64,000 bases of DNA from Parietaria judaica (GCA_954871525.1 OX940868.1:21943056-22007055), one strand, 5' to 3'. Numbered from the stretch's first letter, positions 35,647-47,758 are shown. Translations and numbers: made by a program. Notes: generated from the sequence alone by a model not told the origin.

Positions 35647-35830
35647 TATAAAATTATTCCAAATATTATTTCGACAACTTTGAGAGACACTGCCTTAATG
35701 CATGCATTACAGCACAGAAACACATCTGCATGCAATTGCAAATGAAAGCTTAGCTCATACAAGTAGCTAGTTGCCTAGTTTTGAAATATCATATACTATA
35801 TTGTTCTCCTATGTATACAGAGAACTACAC

Positions 35831-35871
<41 letters not shown>
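35012..35871. other. 3' flank of thaumatin-like gene 2
   Basis: AT-rich spacer with (TA)n runs at about 35203-35241, 35617-35641 and 35836-35863. No gene seen. Confidence 0.45.
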
Positions 35872-36723
35872 TCAAGGGCAAAAGACGACCCTATAGTTGG
35901 TCCCACCGGGACAAGTGAAAGTACTGGTCGGATCATCTTGAGGGTAGCTATACGCATCGGGACACCTCTGCTTGAAGAACCTCGAGAAATCGGTGGGTCC
36001 GCATGAGCCTTGCCCGTTGGTGCAGCAGTACATGTTGGTCTTGAAGACCGTGCATGGGTTGTTGCAGCCACCGGGAGCCCGGAGCTGCGAGGGGCACTGC
36101 CCGTTGATGTCGGCCGTGCAGGCGCGCGGGCCTCTGCAGCCGCCGGAGGTGGGGCTGAAGTCCATGGGGACGTTGAAGCCGTCAACGAGCGAGATGTCAA
36201 AGAAATCACGGTTTCCGAATTGGTTTAGGGCATACTCGGCTAGAGTGTTCGGCGGCTGGCCCCACCCCCGGCACTCGAGGACGCCGCCACAGTCGCCGGT
36301 CTGGCACCTGGTTTCAGGATGTTCTCAACTTGTTAGGAGCATGATTAACACGGTTAAATGCGTATCGAAAATCAAAGCGTATTCATGCTCTTGAACTTGT
36401 CATACATAATCTCCTAAGTATTTTAGAGTTTAAGCATATTTCACATAATTTTATCATTACCGTCCCTGGCCAGCACCGTCAAAGTTGCAGCCGGTTCGGG
36501 GCCATATGCGGGCCATTTTGGTGCCCGCCGCCACGTTGAGTGTCCACGTCTGGCCGCGGTCGAGGCGGCGACCGCCACCAGGGCTGGCGGCGGCCCAGAC
36601 GGTGTAAGGGCAGTTGTTACGGATGGTGAACGTGGCCGCCTCGACAGCCGGTCCGAGGAAGACGAAGAGGAAGACGACGAAAAGGACAGCGGAAACCCTA
36701 GCTTGGAATTTGAAATAGCTCAT
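35872..36723 (-). CDS. Thaumatin-like protein 2 (PR-5 family)
   Basis: Two exons: 36461-36723 and 35872-36307 (153 bp GT-AG intron, phase 2), giving 232 residues. A secretion signal covers residues 1-29 ([18 protein letters not shown]). The mature protein starts [16 protein letters not shown] and keeps all 16 Cys, the signature [11 protein letters not shown] across the splice site, the acidic-cleft segment ([19 protein letters not shown]) and the end TNYRVVFCP. Exon 2 has exactly the same length as in gene 1 (436 bp) and is nearly identical; the intron is also easily alignable, so the pair arose by recent duplication and now lies in opposite orientation 21 kb apart. Differences cluster in the signal peptide and at a few surface positions (for example SQLRAPGG against GELRAPGG). 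Expected function: secreted defence protein. Intact. Confidence 0.95.
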
Positions 36724-36790
36724 TGTGGTAATACACAGTTGAAGTTTAAGATGTTCGATCGATATATTTGCTTATTTTAGATGAGAAACT

Positions 36791-36805
36791 ATGTATATAT
36801 ATATA
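36791..36805 (-). promoter_or_regulatory. TATA-like element of thaumatin-like gene 2
   Basis: TATATATATACATA on the reverse strand about 70 bp before the ATG, similar in spacing to gene 1. TA runs are so common here that this is only suggestive. Confidence 0.4.
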
Positions 36806-37148
36806 CATACATATATACACACATACGATATTATAGTATCTCTATATATGATGAAGTGTCTATATATATTTATGTTATGTATACGTACACAGCACAGGTA
36901 CACTAAATACTATTAGCCGCCATGAAGTAGCATGGGATCCTAGTTAAATCCTCGATGGACGAGTCTATTGCTATTAAGAGTTTATTTTATATTAATGATA
37001 TTTATTATTGTTAATTTAAGTTTCTTAAAGTCATGCCAAACTATCTCTTACGTACTTTTAACCTAAACTTAGCTGATAGATTTTATTTTCTTCTCTATTT
37101 AATAGAGTGGCTTAAATAATTAGTTCGTTTAGACCTCCAAATTACTAT

Positions 37149-37888
37149 GGGGGCGTTTGGTTATGGTCTCCGAGACCAGTTTTTGGTTTTGGTTTCAAAC
37201 AGTGTCATATTGGTTTCGCAGACCACGTTTGGTTGCCAGTTGTCCCTGTTTTCCGGGATCGGTCTCGCAGACCACTAAAATTTTAATGAAGGAAAATAGA
37301 AAACGACTTGAAGTTGTTTTCTGTCTTTGGTCTTCAACTCAATAGTACAAAATAAAACAATATTAATATATTTAATTCTATAATATTATTGTACTATTTA
37401 TAATAAGCTATAACTATGAAGTTAACTTATATAATAAATTATTAAAATCAATTTTATCTATAATAATAAATTTTAATGATATTACTATCATATTAACAAA
37501 TATACTTAAAATATTAATATTATTATATACTAACTTAATTACAATGATATAAATTCTTGAACGGAATATTTACTACTTTATATTACATTATTTAAACATG
37601 TAATTAAATTCATGAAATATAAATAATTTTTATATTATATGGAAAATATTTTTTAGCCATTATTAATATATATTACTTTCAAATAAAACATACTTTTTTT
37701 TTAATAACATAAATTGTGTTTTATTATATTTTTTTTCATTTATATTCAACCACAGATTAACAAAAGACAAACCAAACAGTGTTTCAAAAATCAAACTCCC
37801 AAACTGGTTTGGTAGATTAAACTCCCAGACTGGTTTCCCAAACCAATTTGAAAAACTAGTTTCCCAAACTAGTTAACCAAACGCCACC
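37149..37888. mobile_element. TIR element, hAT- or PIF/Harbinger-like, 740 bp
   Basis: Left end GGGGGCGTTTGGTTA; right end read in reverse GGTGGCGTTTGGTTA. Sub-terminal pieces on both sides repeat GAGACCAG, CAGACCA or AACTAGTTT words. TAT flanks both ends. GGGC-GTTTGGTT termini are common in plant PIF/Harbinger and hAT MITEs; the short flank does not decide. The core is AT-rich with no frame. Confidence 0.7.
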
Positions 37889-38258
37889 TATATTATTCAA
37901 GCATTGGTGTTTATTTTTCAAACTAAAGATTAAATATAATTATTGAGCAGAAGTAATTTTTTTTTTTTTTTGTAAGTAATGAAATAAAGAAGATCAAAAA
38001 GTCATTGACGATAGAGAAAAGAGCATCGACACTTTAGTTTTGAAAATTTGAAAGAAAAAAGTTATTATGATATGTAAAATCAATATTGTTATACTGGAAT
38101 CCAATTGAGCTCAAACGAAAAGAGTAGTGAAAAACGACCAGTCACTTATCAATAGAGTCGAAAACAAATCTGGAGCTTTGATTGAAGCTTGATCCAACGG
38201 CTCAAGCGCGTGAATATGAATGAGAAATTCGAGTAAAACCGACGATATTATTTTACAA
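37889..38258. other. Spacer left of the copia element
   Basis: No gene seen. The sequence resumes at 43216 on the other side of the copia insertion. Confidence 0.4.
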
Positions 38259-38263
38259 GGCTT

Positions 38264-38555
38264 TATTGAGACCGAACATTTGACAGAGAGAGAGAGAGAG
38301 AAGGAAAAGGAGATATTTTCCAACAGCAATCTTCTTATTTAATTAACTGATCGATTTACAGGGATGAACTATATATATATCCGTTGGACACGAGGCTCAG
38401 TAATGAGCTAAAAACCCAAGACCACGTGCTACGCAGAGACACGATTATCACAAGAAAAACAAATAGATGTCGTTTATGAGAAAACGGCCTAAAACAAATA
38501 AACGACTTAACTTAATAAAGAAATAACACGAGCTTAATATATGGCAGCTTCAATA
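38264..38555 (-). repeat. 3' LTR of the copia element
   Basis: 292 bp, bounded by TATTGAGACC and GCAGCTTCAATA on the plus strand. It includes a (GA)n tract (38285-38301) and ATATATATAT at about 38371, the likely promoter TATA on the reverse strand. The polypurine tract GAGGGGGAG (reverse strand, 38556-38564) abuts its inner edge. Confidence 0.95.
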
Positions 38556-38562
38556 CTCCCCC

Positions 38563-41500
38563 TCAAGACGAGCTTTCAAATATGTTGAGAAGCGACATCT
38601 TGGACAAGAGAAGAGGTTGAATTTTTGCTCCCAATGGCTTGGTGAAGATGTCTGCAAGCTGTTGGTTTGTTCTGGGTAAAAGTTTGAGTTGATTGTTCTT
38701 CAAGTAATCCCGAACCAAGTGACAATCGATCTCTATATGCTTCGTGCGCTCGTGGAACGAGGGATTCGAAGCAATGTGCATTGCTGCTTGGTTGTCACAG
38801 TAAATTACGGGAGTTGGAGAATTTTGAATCCTGAAATCTTTCAGCAGTTGAGACAGCCATATTACTTCTGCGGAGGTTGATCCAAGAGCTCTGTACTCTG
38901 ATTCTGCGGAATAACGAGACACGGTAGTTTGTTTCTTTGCTCTCCAAGAGACAAGGGAGTCTCCATAGAAGATACAATAACCTGTGACTGATTTTCTAGT
39001 ATCTAGGCAAGCAGCCCAATCCGCATCAGAATAAGCTTTTAATCCTGCATTTGAAGAATGAGAAGGGTAAAATAGTCCTAAGCCTGGTTTACCTTTTAAG
39101 TACCTGAGCAAGCGATGTGTCGCTTGTAAATGTGGTTCAAGTGGTGCAGCCAAGAATTGGCTTAGATGGTGCAACGCGAATGAAATGTCTGGTCTGGAAA
39201 TAGTCAGATAGATGAGGCGTCCTATGAGCCTTCTATATGGTGTTGGATCATCAAGGAGAGTTCCTTGGCTTGAACTAAGAGTTTCCTTTGTGTCCATTGG
39301 TGATTTTGCAGGTTTACTATCAAGAAAACCAAAGTCTGAAAGCAGTTGCAAAGTGTATTGTCGTTATGATACGTTGATTCCAACCTTTGATCTCGCTATG
39401 TCAAGCCCCAAGAAATAATGGACATCTCCTAGATCTTTAAGCTTGAATTGTGAATGCAGATCAAGTTTGACAGCGTTGACAATTTCTTTGCTAGGTCCTG
39501 CAATAATTATATCATCTACATATAGAAGCAGTGAAACAAAACTGGATCCTATACCTTTAGTGAATAAGGAATGGTCTGATTTGGATTGTGTAAATCCCAG
39601 TTTAAGAACGACAGAAGTGAACTTTATGTTCCATTGACGTGAAGCTTGCTTAAGCCCATATATTGACTTATTTAATTTGCAAACCATGTTATTTGTCTTT
39701 AACTCCCCCTGATTCATGTATCCTTGTGGAATTTGCATATAAACTTCCTCTTCTAAGTCCCCATTGAGGAAAGCATTGTTTACGTCCATTTAAGAGAGAA
39801 CCCAATTATGCGAGGCAGGTAAAGCAAAAAGAAGTTTTACGGTTACCAGTTTGGCCACAGGTGAAAAAGTGTTGATGTAGTCCACACCCTCTTGTTGTGT
39901 GTACCCTTTCACTACTAGTCGGGCTTTTATTCTGGCAAGTTTTCCATCTGCATTGAATTTATTTTTATAAATCCACCTACAACCAATTGCTTTCTTGCCT
40001 TGTGGCAGGGGCATAATTGTCCATGTGTTATTCATCTGCATAGCATCAAGCCCTTCTTGCATGGCAGCACACCAAACAGGATATTTTGCTGCTTGTTGAT
40101 AGAAACTTGGTTCAAAATCCATTGATACAGCCAAGATAAAATTCCTGTAAGAGTTGGACAATTTGTCATAGTTTAAAAATGAATCAAGTGTATGAGGTGA
40201 AGTCAACTTAGCTACTTTTGCAAGATTGCAATGGTAATCAGCTAAGTAACTAGGGGGATGTGATTCCCGTGTTGACTTTCGCACAGTTATAGCTTCAGAT
40301 TTATGTTGAATATCATCTGATCCTTCACGCGAAAAGGTCGATGTACTCAGACTAGACTCTTGGTGCGGGAATGAAGGTTGTGCATCTGTATCTTGATTGA
40401 CTTGATCAGGAAACTCCGAACATCTTGGCATAACTAGATTAGGAAATGGATCTATTTCTCCACCTGTAACACTTTCAGACTGGAAAGGAAATACATGTTC
40501 GTGGAAAATAACATCTCGTGATATAAAGAACACGTTTTTATCTAGATCAAATAGTTTATAACCCCGGTGATTGGAGGGATATCCAACAAATACACACCGC
40601 TTTGCTCGTGGCTCAAACTTAGTTCTGTGAGCCTGTAAAGTAGATGCAAAGGCAAGGCATCCAAAAACTCTAAGAGAATTGTAATTAAAAGTCTTTTCAT
40701 AAAGAATATCATGAGGACTCTTATGTTGTAACACGATAGTAGGTGTTCAGTTAATAAGATATGTCGCAGTCATAACACATTCCGACCAGAAGGATATAGG
40801 TACCTTTGATTGAAAAAAGAGTGCTCGGGAAACATTTAACAAGTGTTGATGCTTTCTTTCCACAACGGAGTTCTGCTGAGGTGTATCGACACAAGAAAAT
40901 TGATGATGAATTTCCTTTTGAGCAAAATAATCTGCAAAAACAAGCTCCTTTGCATTGTCACTTTTAAAACTTTTAATGCTTTTATTGAACTGGTTTTCGA
41001 CCATGACACAGAACTTTGGCATGATCTCATGCACTGAGGATTTGTGCGTCATCATATGGACCCAAGTAAAACGAGAAAAGTCATCCACTAGGGTAAGAAA
41101 AAATTTAAAACCAGAATGTGAAGCTGTATGGAAAGGCCCCCAAACATCGCAATGTATTAATTCCAAAGCTTCTTTACAAACACTGTTAGATGCAGAAAAA
41201 GGCAATCTCTTTTGTTTTGCCAAGGGACATATATGACAAGGGTCATTTTTGTCCAAAAATTCTACATTAACCACACTTTGCAGAGGAAGTAATGCTTTGT
41301 GAGAAGAGTGTCCAAGACGGCTATGCCACACTTTTGCAGTGACTTTATTTATGCTAACATCGAACTTATGCGGGATTTCAGCATCCAGTATATACAGGTC
41401 ATCCTGCACATCACCCTTGCCAATCATCCGTGTCATGTTCATATCCTGAATCACACACGAGTCATCAACGAAAGTCACAATTGCCTTAGAGTGGCTTGTG

Positions 41501-42816
41501 AAAGATTTAACAGATAATAAATTGAATTTAAAAACTGGAATAAACAAAACATCGTAAAGGGTAATTTCGGAATTAATCCTAATGTTCCCATAATGATGAA
41601 CTGGTATAATCGTTTTATCAGGCAATGTAACAGTTGAATTAAAAAGTGGCTTGAGGTTCATGAACATGGATTTTTTACTACAAGTATGCCTAGTGGCTCC
41701 GGAATCAAGAATCCACGCAAAACGCAAGCATTTCTTACTGTTCATTGCTTTAAGAAAACAAAAAGAATATGTGTTAAAGGTGGCAAGATTAATGACAGCA
41801 TCTGATGTGGTGCCATTGTTGGAGCTGAGATGTTTAGACAGCATCTCGATGATCTTGTGACAATGCGCATCGCTGAGAGTTGGCGAGAATCTAGTCTGAT
41901 CGTGTCGTTTTACTTCAACTTGATTGACTTTTCCCTTGCCCTTTTGCGCAAAACCCGGTGGATATCCATGCAATTTGTAACATTTTTCCACCGTGTGTCC
42001 GAGCATCTTGCAATGCGAGCAAAATGGCCTGTCCCTTTTGATCTGTCTTCGCTGCGAGGGCTCCTCCTTCAACGCCATCGCCATTGAATCACTTGCTGCA
42101 ATATCCATTGAGTCAGTTCCAACTGATCGTTGTTTTTCCTCTTGCAGCATAAGCGCAAAGATTCGGTTGATCGTTGGAATTGGATCCATGAGAAGCAATT
42201 GACCCCTTATGACAGTGTACGATTCATTCAATCCCATCAAAAACTTCATGGCGTATTCAGAATTGTGAAATTCAATGCAGGCTTTGGTTTCACATGGTGG
42301 TCTGAATTTATTGAGCTCCTCCCATACACCTTTCAATATTGTGAAGTATGTTGACACCGACTCGGATCCTTGGCGAATATTGGCCAATTCTCGCCTCAGT
42401 TGAAAGATTCTAGGTCCATTGCTTTGCTGATATCTTTCCTTGAGATCAATCCAAATTTCCGAAGCAGTATCTCTGAACAAGATAGAGGATGCAATCTCCT
42501 TTGACACCGAATTCAAAATCCAAGAAACTATAACATTGCTGTTCCTTTGCCACGAATTGATCAACAGAGCATCATCGACGCTTGGTTTGGGTATGGATCC
42601 ATCAAGAAAACCGAGTTTATTTTTAACAGATAACGCAATTTTCATGGATCTTGACCAGGAAGGATAATTGTCACCTGTGAGTGGCTGAGTAACCAGAACA
42701 GCTCCAGGATTATCCGAATGATGAAGAAAATACTCGCTGATTGGATTGTCAATCAGCGATCGCTGAGCCATCGCTTGCTTCCCGGATTCTTGCTTCGTGA
42801 TCTGCTGCTCCTCCAT
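38563..42816 (-). pseudogene. Copia gag-pol polyprotein with three in-frame stops
   Basis: One continuous reverse-strand frame of 1,417 codons, interrupted only by stop codons at 40747-40749, 39790-39792 and 39364-39366; there is no frameshift. Domains in order: gag (LTGDNYPSWSRSMKIAL), CCHC zinc knuckle (CSHCKMLGHTVEKC), aspartic protease (WILDSGATRHT), integrase (HSRLGH...CHICPLAKQ; core DVWGPF, SDNAKE, TPQQNSVVERKH), reverse transcriptase (CRWIYKNKFNADG ... YVDDIIIAG) and RNase H (YSAESEYRAL, CDNQAAMHIASN, RTKHIEIDCHLVRD). All three stops are where the family has a CGA- or CAA-type codon, consistent with C-to-T changes. Translation would end inside integrase. Confidence 0.95.
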
Positions 42817-42910
42817 TCTTGAATCGTTGGAGGTAAGGATCAGCTAATGTGCAGGCGGGTATGAGGAAGGTGATAAACTTGAGTTGCAGAGCTTTAATGG
42901 CGGAAGCTTT

Positions 42911-42922
42911 GCTCTGATACCA
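42911..42922 (-). other. Primer-binding site of the copia element
   Basis: TGGTATCAGAGC on the reverse strand, directly after the 5' LTR end TCAATA. It is complementary to the 3' end of plant initiator-methionine tRNA, the usual copia primer. Confidence 0.9.
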
Positions 42923-43210
42923 TATTGAGATCGAACATTTGACAGAGAGAGAGAGAAGGAAAGGGAGATATTTTCCAACAGCAATCTTCATATTTGATTA
43001 ACTGATCGATTTACAGGGATGAACTATATATATATCCGTTGGACACGAGGCTCAGTAATGAGCTGAAAACCCAAGACCACGTGTTACGCAGAGACACGAT
43101 TATCACAAGAAAAACAAATAGATGTCGTTTATGAGAAAACGACCTAAAACAAATAAACGACTTAGCTTAATAAAGAAATAACACGAGCTTAATATATGGC
43201 AGCTTCAATA
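42923..43210 (-). repeat. 5' LTR of the copia element
   Basis: 288 bp, nearly identical to the 3' LTR. It is 4 bp shorter because of a shorter (GA)n tract. Same TATTGA...TCAATA ends. Confidence 0.95.
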
Positions 43211-43215
43211 GGCTT

Positions 43216-43757
43216 TTAGGGTTTTTTGCCCATGCAAAAGCGGAGTAAGTCGATGATCACATTCAATCTCCCGCAAAACCAACTGAGACGGAAAAAGTAT
43301 TTTATTAATGGTATTCTTTCATCATTGAAATACGTTCTCTAATTATGGTATTTTATTAATGCGTTTTTTTATTTCCTATCACTATGATTCTTACAACTTC
43401 AAAACTTATAATAAATTACAACGAAAGAGACATATAAAGTTATAAACGACAATTATATTGCTGTTTTGAACCCAAGAGACCTGCCAAACGACATGGAAAA
43501 AAACAAACGACTGATAAATACATTAAAAGGCAATTATGACGTAGAAAAAAGAAAAGAAAAAAGAACTATATTCCCACAAATAAAGAGATAAGTTCAAACT
43601 TCAACGATTTTGGTGGAATTCATGCCTATAATAGATCACCGCTGTTATAAAAAAATGGCACAATAATAAGAAAAACGACTATGAATAAAGTATAGTCAAA
43701 GTAACCGATTTTCACGGAACTCGTGGCCTTTTTTTTTTGGTTATATACCCTAAATTT
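43216..43757. other. Spacer between copia and hAT elements
   Basis: AT-rich, no gene seen. Confidence 0.4.
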
Positions 43758-44457
43758 TGGGCTGAAACTGGAACCGAGAACTGAGAATTTGACTATTTTT
43801 TATCCCTGTTCAGGAAAAACCAAGAACATTTTCTTTGTCCCGGTTCTGGTTCTGAAAAGTCTTGTTTTTTTTTTACTCGGAATCGGGACCGAAACTGGGA
43901 TATCAATTAACATCCCGATTTTTTTAGAGCCAATATCCGGGACGAAATCCGGGAAAAATCCGGGACAAAATCACAAACAAGAACATGAAAAAATAAATCC
44001 CACTAAGTACAAAACCAAAATGCAAAATACCAAATCCGAGTACAAAAGCAAAATACAAAATACCAGATGCAAGATCCGAGTTCACGTCGTGAATTTCATG
44101 ATACCAAAGCAAAATCTAAGTGCAAAAAACCTAGCTAGTAAACGACATATAAGAAATGACATGTTAAAAAAAACGACAAACTTATAACAAAACGACAAAA
44201 AACCAGAGCCGGGACAAAAAAAAAATCGGGAATTTCAGATTTTGAGTTGGTTTTGGTTTTCAAATCGGAATCGGGACAAAAAAAAATCAAGAATTTCAGA
44301 TTTTGAAATAGTTTTGGTTTTTCAAACCGGAACCAAGACATCCCTTTTCAGGGTATGATAAAAAAAACTGATTTTTTAATAAAAAAAAGGTCCGGGACCG
44401 GGACCACAACCGGGACGAAACCGGAAACCGGAAACCGTGCACAAATTATCACCCCTA
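43758..44457. mobile_element. 700 bp hAT element, copy 1
   Basis: Right end read in reverse TAGGGGTGATAATTTGTGCA; left end TGGGCTGAAACTGGAACC. Both sides are full of CCGGAACC/GGTTCCGG words. It matches copy 2 (54495-55195) in length, ends and inner words (gaatttgactattttttatc, catgttaaaaaaaacgacaa), but in inverted orientation. The flanking 8-mers (ctaaattt and ccaaaata) are only partly alike, so this copy is the older or more decayed. Confidence 0.8.
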
Positions 44458-44551
44458 CCAAAATATACATCGCTCTTAATTCATACATAAACCATCTTTT
44501 TTTTCAGAATTGTTCAAGTATAATTTATTTATCTAAGAACATATACAATAT

Positions 44552-44603
<52 letters not shown>

Positions 44604-44632
44604 GAGAGAGTTGTTATTATGGAGTCGTTATC

Positions 44633-44761
44633 TGCGAAGACGAAAGTTTTCCGAGCCAGCTCTATTACCCTTTTTACTTGTTCCCGAACGATGAGAGAAG
44701 GCCTTCGTATTTTGCGTAGAGAGGACAACGGATGTGGCCCAGAAAATCTTCGTCTACGGCA
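44633..44761 (+). ncRNA. MicroRNA-like hairpin, copy A (diverged)
   Basis: The 5' arm GAAGACGAAAGTTTTCCGAG can pair with the 3' arm CCAGAAAATCTTCGTCTACG across a ~50 nt loop region. Pairing is good in the basal half and weaker above it. The layout matches copies B and C: a TATA run just upstream (44571-44601), GACGAAAGTTT in the 5' arm, gcgtagagag in the loop, and aaaccctaa after the 3' arm. Visible: the inverted arms and shared layout. Inferred: a MIR-type transcription unit. The small RNA family is not one I recognise. Confidence 0.4.
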
Positions 44762-44929
44762 AACCCTAAATCCGAAATCTCTCTCGTGTATGGTTGAAAT
44801 GTTTCTTCATAAATTCCATATTCTCTTTCGTTGTAACATTTATTGCACGAAAGATGATGCTTCTTTTTAGTATGCATCATTGTTCCTTAATATATTCGTT
44901 CGAACTAATATAACAACACACCGTTTTAA

Positions 44930-46113
44930 ATTAATTACGCATATATATTGCAACAATGTTTTGTTCTTTTTATCTTGCGGTAAATTTATTATAATGGTGA
45001 TTTATTTGGCCCGTTTAGCACACGTTAATTTAAAAAAAAAAAAATAGTTTTTAGTTACAATTTAAGACAAAAATGTTTTTTTTTTTTTTTAAGATAGGTG
45101 TTTGAAACAGTTGTTGATGGTAAGAAAAACTAATTTAGCTTTTGATAAAAAAAATATTTAGGCTAAAAAGACTCAAATAGACTAAAAACCGTATTTTGGT
45201 TTCTAGAATAAACCTAAAGCTACGAATCCTAACTTTTACGACTCATGAAAAAAATATTAAAATCTCTTTTGAAGTTTATGTAAAAAAGTAATTTTACCAA
45301 ATACCTTAAAAGTAGTTTAATTTAAAAATAAAAACAAGAATCTTAATCGAATGCCCCATTATCTACATAAATTATATAATATATTATATATCTTAAAATT
45401 ATTCTTTTCCGCAAACAAGATTTTAAAGTACTAAACTCCTCGATATTTATTATCTATGTAATCATTTGTTATATGTAAAAAAATATATCTAAAAATTATT
45501 ATTTTCCGCTTATTAAGCAATATTAAATTATAAACTCCAACTTAATCTGTTTCACTCTAGATAGCATATTGCCAAAAAAAAATGTTTTTCTATTTGTTTG
45601 TTTTTTAATCATGCATGATAAATTTATTAATGGTATTCTATTATCTATATAACCATTTGTTAAGCGATCGATATTAAATTATTAACTCCCCGATAATAAT
45701 GGTGTTTTATGACTTTTATCACCGATATAATCATTTGTTAAATAAAAATTATTATTTTTCTTGTACATATGAAGCGATAATAAATTATTATTTCCCGAAA
45801 TAATCTGTAAATTAGTTAGTTTCCTCTCCTTCTTCTTTTTTTTTTAAGGAAAATTAGTTAGTTTTAAAGAATAGGCGAAATCATCGCGAGTCATAACATT
45901 TTAAGGGTCTGTTCAAACGATTTATTCACAGTATGCTAATAAATAATATCAATCGCTCTGTATTTATATATTAATCAAACGACTTCAAACGACTTCACGA
46001 CTCTCTCTCAGAGTTGTGGAATCCCGATGCATATGCAAAGACGAAAGTTTAGAAAGCCATTCCCATCGCTCTTTTAACTGCCTCTTGATCAGTTCGCAAG
46101 TTTAGCCATCTCA
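44930..46113 (+). repeat. Repeat unit 1 with truncated hairpin (copy D)
   Basis: Shares ordered markers with units 2 and 3: tcttttccgcaaacaagat, attttccgcttattaa, aatcagtttcactctaga-like, gttcaaacgatttattca, and gtggaatcccgatgcat followed by the hairpin 5' arm GCAAAGACGAAAGTTTAG (46035). After ctgcctcttgatc it jumps to agttcgcaagtttagccatc, so the loop and 3' arm are deleted and this copy cannot fold. It shows that the repeat unit, not only the hairpin, has been multiplied. Confidence 0.7.
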
Positions 46114-46144
46114 TGATAAATATTGTTGATGCAGAAAAATGTTT

Positions 46145-47070
46145 CAATCCATTAGCGGCCCAGTTGCTCGTGTTGGGCCGGACTTTAACGTCGTCTTGTG
46201 GATCTGGGCAAAAGTTCCCCTAAGTCGGGCCCCTCGTCCTGAATTGTGGGCCCAGGCTCGTGTCCCCAGGCTATACCCTCAGCCGCGCAATGGACTGGGG
46301 GGATAGACTGGACACCGCGGAGGACTGGTCCTATCAGGCGGGCCAAGAACCGAGTAGGAATTTCGCCAGAGCTTCCGCTTTGGTCGGATTTTTCTCTTCC
46401 GGGACCTGACAAAATAACACCGCGATCAGGGAGAAACGAGGGTTTTGCCCCCCGATTCACCTCCGACGCTCAACATTAGCGGGGTATTTGAGTGAATATC
46501 GGTTTTTGGAAGTCTCGAGAGAGTTTTGGGAGTGTTTTGGGCGTTTCCCAAGTGTTTGGTCGAGTGAAAATCCGTTGTGTTTTGAGGGGATCCGAGCCTC
46601 TATTTATAGGAAAAAGCCCGGATCTTGTTTTGAATTTATCTCTTCATCCAGGAGGCCCCCGGGGGAAAATTATATGTTTTTCTGACTCCCCGGGATGTGG
46701 CCGATCCAATGCCGCAAGAATCGCGGCGATCGGAGTAGCGACGCACCCTCACGCGCGGGCGGAAGGCGGCGGGTCGCTCGGGCTCCAAGTGTTGCTGACT
46801 CAGCGTCCACGTGTCACGCTGCGATTGGCTGAGGCGTTGCCCTCGCGCCCAGTGGCGTGTTGACACGTGGCTGGGTCAGCTTTGACCTTTGTGGGCCCTG
46901 CAGAGGGGCGATGGGGCCCACCCGGGGGTCCCGGAGGGCCCTCGGAGGCCTCGGGTGGTCCCCGAGGCCGATTTTCGCAAACTTTATGTCGTTTTTGGGT
47001 GTTTTGATATTTTCGGGACCATCGGGAACCTTCATTTTTTGAAAACGGACCTCCAGCAAATATTTTAGGC
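46145..47070. mobile_element. GC-rich insertion, possibly a solo LTR
   Basis: A sharp block of GC-rich, CpG-rich sequence between AT-rich repeat units. It has a TATA-like CTATTTATAGG at 46599 and a TGTTGGGCC start at 46173, with an AACA end possible near 47168, which would fit an LTR promoter. Primer-binding site, polypurine tract and target duplication were not found, so solo LTR is a guess. Open frames in several overlapping phases (for example 46492-46863) are due to composition. Confidence 0.4.
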
Positions 47071-47162
47071 GAAATTGACCATAATTAATAAAAGAAGAAT
47101 TATCTTGAATAATTCTCGCTTTTGTTAATTAAACAAGAAATCAATCGCGCAAAAATACCCGT

Positions 47163-47203
<41 letters not shown>

Positions 47204-47204
47204 T

Positions 47205-47758
47205 GTAGGTTTATATGAGAAACGTGTATATAGATTAAGATAGATCTTATAAACGAACAAAAGATTAAAAATGTCCCGCAGACGTGGTATATATTTTTGG
47301 TTACGGATTTCTTATTTTGTATTTTTTTAGTATTCAATGCCTACATTAATCTAAGTTAAAGATTCAACGGTTTAATTTAAGATTCGAAATATGTATACCA
47401 CTTTGAAAAATCGAATATTGAATTCATGAATCCAAGATCTAGTTAAAAGTACTGAAGTTTGAATTCCGAGCATCATGACGGTGGCTTGCGTATTGGTTTA
47501 GGGAGAGTAGTTGAATGTGGAGCCGTCAATTACTCTCAGCACATCAACCCCGAGAAACCTATAGTCGTGGTCGACGACCCTTCCGACCTGACAGCACCGT
47601 GATAGTGCCATATCGTCATAACCGTGTCGCGGCCAAACTGCTCGAGCGATGTCGACGAGTTGGCGTGCTTGGGAAGCAGGTTGATCGGCGAATTGGCCAT
47701 CATGTTGAGCAGCGTCGGCACGGACATGTAGTCGTAGCGGAAGCTCGAGAGGGCATAT
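47205..47758 (-). pseudogene. Duplicated, broken 3' part of the HOTHEAD-like gene
   Basis: On the reverse strand 47758-47590 reads SSFRYDYMSVPTLLNMMANS, then PINLLPKHANSSTSLEQ and DTVMTIWHYHG, as in exon 5 of the intact gene at 50046-53862. A frameshift follows, then matter alignable to GLDALRVI ... PQAT. The flank 47205-47460 matches intron 5 and the 3' side (49938-50420) of the intact gene, but the interval holding its last exon is deleted. The left limit of homology to the gene is at 47758, exactly where repeat unit 2 begins. Non-functional. Confidence 0.85.

Larger units (their letters stand above)
38264..43210 (-). mobile_element. Full-length Ty1/copia LTR retrotransposon, 4.95 kb
   Basis: Two LTRs (38264-38555 and 42923-43210) enclose primer-binding site, gag-pol and polypurine tract, all read on the reverse strand. 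A 5 bp GGCTT duplication flanks the element (38259-38263 and 43211-43215). The LTRs begin and end TATTGA...TCAATA. By eye they differ by about eight substitutions plus a GA-repeat length change, so they are about 97% identical and the insertion is recent. Short LTRs and a single gag-pol frame fit the compact copia lineages. The frame carries three stop codons (see the gag-pol entry), so this copy is not autonomous. Confidence 0.95.

Noticed and set aside
46492..46863. 123-codon frame in the GC-rich block
   Set aside because: Overlaps other open frames on both strands, with no domain and low stop-codon density from high GC.
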